NCBI GenBank assembly: GCA_028023455.1
Contig: JAQFVV010012416.1
Coordinates: 295,001-359,000 of the forward strand
Length of the DNA: 64,000 nucleotides
From: Epiperipatus broadwayi
Taxonomy: Eukaryota; Onychophora; Udeonychophora; Euonychophora; Peripatidae
Reading direction: 5' to 3'
Under the pieces are notes generated by a model that saw only the letters and a list, made by a program, of their open reading frames with translations, searched no databases and had not been told where the DNA came from. The position numbers and the translations under genes were made by a program. How positions within the stretch are numbered: position 1 is the stretch's first letter; every line of letters starts with the position of its first letter. This document shows, one piece after another, positions 58,151 through 64,000 of this stretch.

Positions 58151-58243
58151 ATAACAATCAACCCTTAATCTATCAACAATCTCAACCTGTTGTCAAGGCA
58201 ACCACTAGGTTGAGATTATTGATAGCTTAGGGTTGATTGTTAT
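58151..58243. repeat. Long hairpin, 37-38 bp arms
   Basis: 58151-58188 and 58207-58243 are near-perfect reverse complements, around ATAACAATCAACCCTTAATC. The loop holds GTTGTCAAGGCAACCACT, which itself folds. A piece of the same sequence, GTTGCCTTGACAACAG, is at about 63843-63858. Confidence 0.8.
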
Positions 58244-58845
58244 CATTTACATTTATAAATCTATTAAACCCCTTGAGTAATTGGCTTTATTGTCGTAATA
58301 TTTATATTGCTTCAAACTGCAGAGAGTAGCTTTGGGAGTTACTTGTAGCCCATGAGCCACAATTTGACTTACCTTGATTATATTATATACGCGGAAAAAC
58401 CAAATGACATGTTAATGTAAGACATTCAATGACAATGTTTTAAGAATTGAATGGAATAAAATCTACCTTTTAATTGTTTTTCTTTTAGTGCTACATTTTG
58501 TGAAGATGAAGTAAATAAAAAGTTAATTATTATTTTATAAAAACCAATTACCTTTTCTTCTGAAATTATAACTATAAGCAGTAACAATAATAACCGAATA
58601 TGTATCTATTTCAAAGACCATATGACCTTTGAGCACTGGACATGATAAGTTAAGTTTCAATCCAAGACACATTAGTACTTGAATCCATTACTTATATCAC
58701 TGGGTCGTTCACACAGAAAAAAAAGGAATCAAATGAATAGCCACTTTCAAAATCATATGACATTTAAGAAAAATTAAAGTTGAGCCTTTATTAGAAGCCT
58801 TTAGCTGTAGAATGCATTACTCTAGCAATGTGTTAAACTGTATAG
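58244..58845. other. AT-rich stretch, nothing recognised
   Basis: No gene or repeat end seen between the hairpin and the hAT element. Confidence 0.4.
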
Positions 58846-59638
58846 CAGGGGTGACCAAGATGTTGACCACAGTCAACCCATCAACTGCAAGGTTGCTGGA
58901 AGTCAACTGTGAAACTGATGTGAACATCGACAAATTATAGTGATAAACCCAGAGCTGATTTGAGTATAAAAAATAATAAACAATAAAAAAGTAAAAATTC
59001 AGAATTATTTTCATTTAAAACTAGTTAAATTTAAAATAATACCTGTTGTTATTGTCATTCTCAAATATAAATCCAGGTTGGAAGAAGATGCAAAGAATTA
59101 AAATATTTCTGTGAAATGCTAGAGCTGAAATTCTTAGAAATATTTAATTGATGTTTTCCTGAAGAGAAATGAAAATAACTTGTCCCAGAGAAAGAAGAAT
59201 TTTGATGAACTGCTTTTAAAACAAAGAAGTTATGAACTTTTTAAAACACTTCATATAGTAATTCAATAATTGTAATTTAATAAATATTTTATAAAGCAAC
59301 ATGGACAAATTGTAATACTAGAGGTAGCTGAGGTAATTTAATAGTACTCATAATAAAATGTCTTCAATAGTTCATATCTTATAGAAAAAAAGTTCAGTTT
59401 GTAAGTATCTTTTAAAAACATCACCAATATTTGTGAGTATCTAAAAAAACCTTTATAAAATTTGTAAGTACGTTCTAAAAAAAACAGGACTTCGAACCAT
59501 TATTTTTTTCCATTCTGACAAAAATAATGTTTTTTTCTGGTTTCCAATTCAAAACCCTGAAAAAAAAACATAGTTGCCCTCAGGTACACTTTCACCAAAA
59601 AAGTCATCCCCCAACATCTAAAACTTTGGCCATCCCTG
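58846..59638. mobile_element. hAT-type non-autonomous element with 8-bp duplication
   Basis: The left end CAGGGGTGACCAAGATGTTG and the reverse complement of the right end CAGGGATGGCCAAAGTTTTA are typical hAT terminal repeats. Flanks CTGTATAG (58838-58845) and CTATATAG (59639-59646) match at 7 of 8 positions. The 793-bp interior has no transposase; frames at 58817-59014 and 59500-59736 are chance. Confidence 0.88.
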
Positions 59639-59816
59639 CTATATAGTGTAGAGAATATTAAATGTTTTTCTGAACTAATCAGTATCAAATTGCTGTTTTG
59701 GTTAGCAGTTGAAAATTTATTATATAAATGAAGCAATTAAATATTCCTTTTTTTTCAACAATGGAACACATAAACCTTTTTCTGTTAATTGCATTTGAAT
59801 TCCTTGCTTTTGAATC

Positions 59817-60014
59817 TCATGCATCTTTGTATTTGCTTTTTCTATCATATCTCTCAGCACAAGCTATCCTCACGTTAGAAGGATTGAAAGTATGACCTGT
59901 AGTGAGATCATGATCAAGAAAGATTGAATTATATTCATTATTTTGTTTTGCTCTCTTGTATAAAGAATAAATTGTATTAAATAATAGAGTACATCTAACA
60001 TTGTAGAAGATCAA
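59817..60014 (-). pseudogene. Penelope-like endonuclease fragment
   Basis: 65 codons including YSLYKRAKQNNEYNSIFLDH, DLTTGHTFNPSNVRIACAER and YDRKSKYKDA then stop. It matches the second half of the 49373-49687 nuclease (HQKVSGYVFKP, VCTERHDIRRKIKES) up to the position of the catalytic Glu, which is lost. Confidence 0.65.
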
Positions 60015-60309
60015 AGAGAGACACCCTATAAAAACAGAAAAGAGATAAGATTTTTAATTAACAAATGATGTAAAATTGGCACCACAGCAAACACAATTGC
60101 ATGTTTGATAATATATGCTGCAAAGTAACATTGCAGGTAAATTTAAGCATATAACATCAGATATATTTTGAAATAAAATAAAAATTAAAAGAAAAGTTTT
60201 TTTATTTACAAAAATACATTAAAAAGTAAAAAAAAATATTTTTTTTTACTTTTTACAGTATTTTTGATATTATGTGACCAGAATAAAAGCATATTGCACC
60301 CATTTAATA

Positions 60310-60600
60310 ATTTTTATTAATCGTTAATTAGACAAGATTATCCAATTAGGAATAATATTTATATAGTGTAATTTTCACTACATCATGCTCACGCAAGGTA
60401 GGAAACAGTTTTATCTACTTTTACCACTTTGTAGAGGGATATACTTATAAGCATGTCTACAAGGTGTTAAAAGTAGATAGAAATCATTCCTCACCTTGTG
60501 TAAGAATGGTATAGTGAAAATTACACTACAGAAATATGATTCATTAAATGGATAATTTCTAGTCTAATGAATGATTAATAAAAATTATGAATATACTTCA
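60310..60600. repeat. Family E fold-back
   Basis: The left part (about 60310-60400) and right part (about 60515-60600) are reverse complements, with GTGAAAATTACACTACAGAA as the shared core. Two copies of the E hairpin (CAAGGTG ... ACCTTG) face each other in the centre (about 60390-60510). Similar pieces are at 21691-21890 and 61020-61090. Confidence 0.7.
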
Positions 60601-60654
60601 ATCAAGTGGTTTGTGCCACAGTTATAAAGACAATAAGTTTGACACTTTTTAATT

Positions 60655-60902
60655 AAATTGTAATTCAAAATAAATGCATACAAAATGTAAAGAGAGAAAA
60701 GCTTTATTAAATTCTAACACCATGATATGCTTAACATGCTTTTGACTACCTGGTAGACTAATTCATAGCAATAGTTGTCCAAGGAGCTTGTGACACTTAT
60801 CAAAGAATGATCAAGATAGGGGATTTACATACCATGCTGTTAGGATTAAATAAAGCTTTTCTCCATATACATTTTGTATGTATTTATTTTGAATTATATT
60901 GT
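60655..60902. repeat. Fold-back with about 69-bp arms
   Basis: 60655-60724 pairs with about 60833-60902 around AATAAATGCATACAAAATGT. The 108-bp centre includes TGACTACCTGGTAGACTA. No coding capacity or known family. Confidence 0.75.
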
Positions 60903-60971
60903 TCTGAAAAAAAATTATTAAAATTTTGAAGCTACAATGATAAAGATATTCGTAAGAGAGTGTGATCTGGG

Positions 60972-61014
60972 CCAACTGATGAGTGCTTCTTTAGCATGAA
61001 ATGTGCATATTTTG
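60972..61014 (+). ncRNA. Hammerhead ribozyme, family C, core intact, weak stem I
   Basis: CCAA (60972-60975), CTGATGA (60976-60982), stem II GTGCT-TCTTT-AGCAT (5 bp), GAAA (60998-61001), stem III ATGTGCAT, cleavage base A61009. The TTGG partner of CCAA has become TTTTG, leaving about 2 bp of stem I. Family E sequence follows directly downstream. Confidence 0.65.
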
Positions 61015-61089
61015 TATGAAAGTGGTATAGTGAAAATTACACTGCAGAAATATTATTCATTATATTGGGAATAAGATCAAGAATATTAT

Positions 61090-61829
61090 TAGTTTGTTTT
61101 AATAAAAATTATATAAGTTTATTTTATTTTCTACTTTTTAGTTTTATTATTTTTAAAAAACTAAAGAGCAAAATAAATATTGATTGATAAATTTAAAGCT
61201 ATTTTTTAATGCCAAAATATATTTTTTAAATAACGATTTAGTAAACAAATATAAACTTAATTATGAATGTACTTCTCTTTATATAACTCCTCTGATTAAA
61301 AGTTCATTATTTTAAAATATATGGCCCATTTCAGAATACATCTTTATATCTTTCTTTTCTAAATCAATGGGCTTCATTTTTTCACCCTACACCTTTTTTT
61401 ATTTATCACTCATTGTTCTACAAAATATTTTACTAAAGACCATGCCTTACAACTATGTTACAGAACTACATTGAAATTGTAGGGGAAAATATGATTAAAA
61501 AATTCATGTTTGATATTTGAGCATGTTATATTTACATGAGGGAAAAAATGGTTGATACCATACTAATATAACATGATTAAATAAATTGACATCTGATATT
61601 TAATAGGTGATATTTAGTTGTGAACAAAATGGCTGCGACCATGCCAAGATTTGTAAAATTTAATAAAATTGCAAATTTCAATGGTTTTATTACTTATTTG
61701 TTTACATTTTTTTGTTTACTTATATTTTTTTATTCAGATGATGTATAATTGATGTCATGTACAATAATACAGCATAATTCATAGCTTCACAGTGTAAATA
61801 ATGATGATTGATAATTTGTTTCCAACAGG
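61090..61829. other. AT-rich stretch without supported gene
   Basis: Nothing recognised. Confidence 0.45.
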
Positions 61830-62035
61830 CAAAACTCTCCATACAGTAGTGCCACCCTGTGCCAACCAGAATAATCAATGGATGCCAGAAGGCTTGTGCA
61901 TAAAATTCCCATCTAGTGCCTACTCATCTAATATTCCCAGACTATTTTCTGACTTGTGGCCTTCATCAGTGAGGAGCCTTGGATCTGAGAGAACTGTTAT
62001 GTGTTAGCATAAGAGATGGTGATCATGTGATTATT
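61830..62035 (-). repeat. Family A element
   Basis: AGGCAAAACTCTCCATACAG near the left end and GAGATGGTGATCATGTGAT at the right, with a hammerhead between on the minus strand. The open frame 61801-62007 crosses it by chance. Confidence 0.75.
61928..61982 (-). ncRNA. Hammerhead ribozyme, family A, core intact
   Basis: Minus strand: CCAA, inner stem TCCTCA with TGGGAA, CTGATGA, stem II GGC-CACAA-GTC, GAAA, AATAGT as decayed stem III, cleavage triplet GTC, then TTAG partly pairing with CCAA. All core bases are present; stem III and outer stem I are weakened. Confidence 0.7.
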
Positions 62036-62733
62036 TGTTTCCACAGGTTCATATGTTATATGTCTTTTTTTCCAATTTTGAATTATTGCATACTTTATTT
62101 ATGTACATGTTAAAACTAATTTCTAACTGTAAAGCAAAAATGAGAGGTTTTCAAGATTTGGTGATAAACAAGATCAAAAAACAAGCAATTGAAACAAATG
62201 TTCTATGTGGAAGTACCTTTACCAAAGCAACTTATGATGCATATATATTCTATTTCCACATAAAATAAATGTTAACACTATTTCATAATTTAATAATATA
62301 TATAAAATGTTAAATTAATAATTTTTTCAGGGTATTTCTGTATGTTGTAATGCAAGTATTTTCTAATATATTTCTTTCTCAATAACTAATAAAGTATACA
62401 TTAATCTGTGTTTAAACTAAGGCTAGCAATTTTAAAAATAATGTTAACTAATGGTTTCTCTCAGAATTATGAATTAATTGTAATCATTTACATAAAATAA
62501 GAAAAATAAATATATGAATGTGACATTTATTCAATTAACTGAGGGTATGATAAATGTAAAAAGGAATTTTATGTACATTATCTTACCTTATGTATTTGTA
62601 TTCCAGATAACAATAATAACAATAATGATATATCTAATCCAAATAGATTCATGTATAATCTAATATCTTAAAAATATGAACTTTATTTTGTAAACATGCA
62701 CTAATGGTTTTAATAATGATAAAACAGAAACAT
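62036..62733. other. AT-rich stretch without supported gene
   Basis: The frame at 62035-62268 has no domain. Nothing else seen. Confidence 0.45.
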
Positions 62734-63206
62734 AACCTTTAAACACCACATGATCACTATTTCCCATGCTTGTTCATAACTGTTGTTAAAATAGGCAAAA
62801 CCCTCTCCGTACAGTAGTGCCACTTAGAGTAATCAATGGATGCCAGAAGGCTTGTGCATAAAATTTCTATCTAGTGCCCACTCATCCAATATTCCCACAC
62901 TAGTTTCTGACTTGTGCCCTTCATCAGTGAGAAGCCTTGGATCTGAAAGCACTGCACCTAGATCTTAGGATCTAATGCAACCCTTCAGCAGCCATCTTTT
63001 ATCTCTACTTAACTACAAAACTATGTGATCAAAATTGAAAACACACAAATATTTTCAATCTTAGTTCAGTAGCCTATATAGTTATATGGGTTCTGTCTTG
63101 CTTTGAGTGGCAATACTATATGGAGAGAGTTTTGCCTATTTTAACAACAGTTATGAGCAAGCATGGGAAATAGTGATCATGTGATGTTTAAAGGTTTAAT
63201 ACCAAT
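62734..63206. repeat. Family A element with about 91-bp terminal inverted repeats
   Basis: Left 62734-62825 pairs with right 63116-63206 (starting AACCTTTAAACACCACATGA). Inside is a minus-strand hammerhead and, further right, TATGGGTTCTG, a remnant of the superfamily block. At 473 bp this is the fullest family A copy. Confidence 0.8.
62886..62940 (-). ncRNA. Hammerhead ribozyme, family A, cleavage base changed
   Basis: Minus strand: CCAA with TTGG outer stem, TTCTCA with TGGGAA inner stem, CTGATGA, GAAA, ACTAGT palindromic stem III, but the cleavage base is G (GTG instead of GTC). Folding should be kept while cleavage is lost. Confidence 0.7.
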
Positions 63207-63530
63207 CCTGCCTAATAGGAAGGTGGTGGCTATGGTTATAAAAGAACCAAAGACACTAAAATGTATGGGTGCTGAACTGAGTTCAGACCCATATGATTAT
63301 ATAAGCTACTGAGCTTAGATTGAAAATATTTGTGTATTTTCATTCTTCTCCTTATAGTTTTGTAGTTAAGTAGAGATAAAATGTGGCTGCTGGAGGGTTG
63401 CATTAAACCATAAGATCTAGGTGCAGTGCTTTCAGATCCAAGGCTCCTCACTGACAAAGGCCACAAACCAGAAACTCGTTTGGGGATATTGGATGAGTAG
63501 GCATTAGATAGGGATTTTATGCACATTATT
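63207..63530 (+). repeat. Family A partial copy, inverted to its neighbour
   Basis: 63300-63525 is the reverse complement of about 62860-63060. It has the superfamily block GAACTGAGTTCAGACCCATA at 63274-63293, 145 nt before the hammerhead at 63438-63492. The minus-strand frame 63236-63526 is repeat DNA. Confidence 0.75.
63438..63492 (+). ncRNA. Hammerhead ribozyme, family A, core mutated
   Basis: CCAA (63438-63441) with TTGG (63489-63492), TCCTCA with TGGGGA, CTGACAA (63451-63457; G8 is A), GAAA (63471-63474), cleavage base T480. Predicted inactive. Confidence 0.65.
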
Positions 63531-64000
63531 TTCTAAATTACATTTTAAAATTGCATTATACATTTCAGTGCATAGCACTGGCATGTGCAGGGAAGGAGTC
63601 CAATAGTTTTGCCGATTCAAAGGATCAGTCAGTAAATGCACGTAGATCAGTCAGTAAATGCACGTATCTAAGCATTTAAAAATTTATTTTTAAAGAAAGG
63701 ATACACCCACGCACATTCATATCAAGAAAGCTAGAGTATAACCGTGATATAATTAACCACCGTTTTATAGTCGATTTATACTTTATTTTCATAACGTTTT
63801 TGGTAATGAGCATTATATATCACCCCTTTATTTTTAAAAGGACGTTGCCTTGACAACAGTTGAAATTGTTGATTGTTATTGACAGTGGTCTAAGTGTTGA
63901 CTGATTTTTATTGAATACTTACATATATATAAATATGCAGGAAACACTGAACATATATATATAATGGTTTATAGGTGTGTACGTAATAAAATCAGTTAAA
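63531..64000. other. AT-rich end of window with a small tandem duplication
   Basis: A 22-bp unit around GATCAGTCAGTAAATGCACG is repeated at about 63624-63667. GTTGCCTTGACAACAG at about 63843 matches the loop of the 58151 hairpin. Confidence 0.5.

Noticed and set aside
62035-62268. 77-residue plus-strand frame next to family A
   Set aside because: No domain, AT-driven composition; nothing supports expression.

Overview
This is a strongly AT-rich animal (metazoan) nuclear DNA window. There is no operon-like gene packing, no ribosome-binding sites and almost no long host open frames. It is dense in repeats: RTE-type and other non-LTR retrotransposons, Penelope-like elements (PLEs), hAT-type MITEs, fold-back elements, tRNA-like SINE heads and microsatellites. 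The mix would fit a mollusc, flatworm or chelicerate, but nothing read here fixes the phylum. Host coding sequence is limited to one convincing terminal exon (30161-30436, minus) and two or three weaker coding-like stretches (20553-20807, 54441-54695 and a broken piece at 31041-31268, all minus).

Layout: 1-432 inverted-repeat family B; 2.4-3.7 kb tRNA-like head and family A; 7.0-9.5 kb families D, G and C and a tRNA-like fold-back; 9.6-12.8 kb decayed RTE copy 1; 14.9-15.4 kb hAT MITE; 16.9-20.0 kb RTE copy 2 with a perfect 12-bp target-site duplication; 22.5-23.0 kb family A cluster; 23.4-28.9 kb two head-to-tail copies (A and B) of a second non-LTR element on the minus strand, copy A split by a 3.4-copy array of a 418-bp unit; 28.9-29.1 kb family A; 30.2-30.4 kb host exon; 34.1-34.7 kb family B with a perfect 66-bp palindrome; 40.1-40.3 kb PLE remnant; 43.1-43.5 kb polypyrimidine tract plus (TTA)n; 48.0-50.8 kb PLE fragments and fold-backs; 55.1 kb 69-bp tandem repeat; 58.8-59.6 kb hAT MITE; 59.8-63.5 kb PLE remnant, families C/E and a family A cluster. 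Long stretches between hold only AT-rich sequence.

The main discovery is that at least five repeat families here carry type I hammerhead ribozyme (HHR) motifs: CTGANGA, a stem II hairpin, GAAA, a very short stem III, an NUH cleavage site, and stem I closed by the flanks. The best have every core nucleotide: four copies in the 418-bp array (minus), family B at 34281-34336 (minus) and family C at 8221-8270 (plus). In each family stem III is a short self-complementary block (ATCAGCTGAT, ACCGGT, ATGCAT or ATGTGCAT, ACTAGT, AGCGCT), the arrangement expected of hammerheads that work as dimers on tandem RNA. Families A and B and the 418-bp unit also share a second block, about GAACTNAGTTCAGACCCATA, 117-145 nt upstream of the ribozyme in the same orientation, so they look like one superfamily of small ribozyme retroelements resembling metazoan retrozymes. 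PLE tails carry their own decayed HHRs just after the endonuclease stop codon. Known biology (PLEs and retrozymes encode HHRs) suggests PLE proteins mobilise the small elements in trans, but that link is inference.
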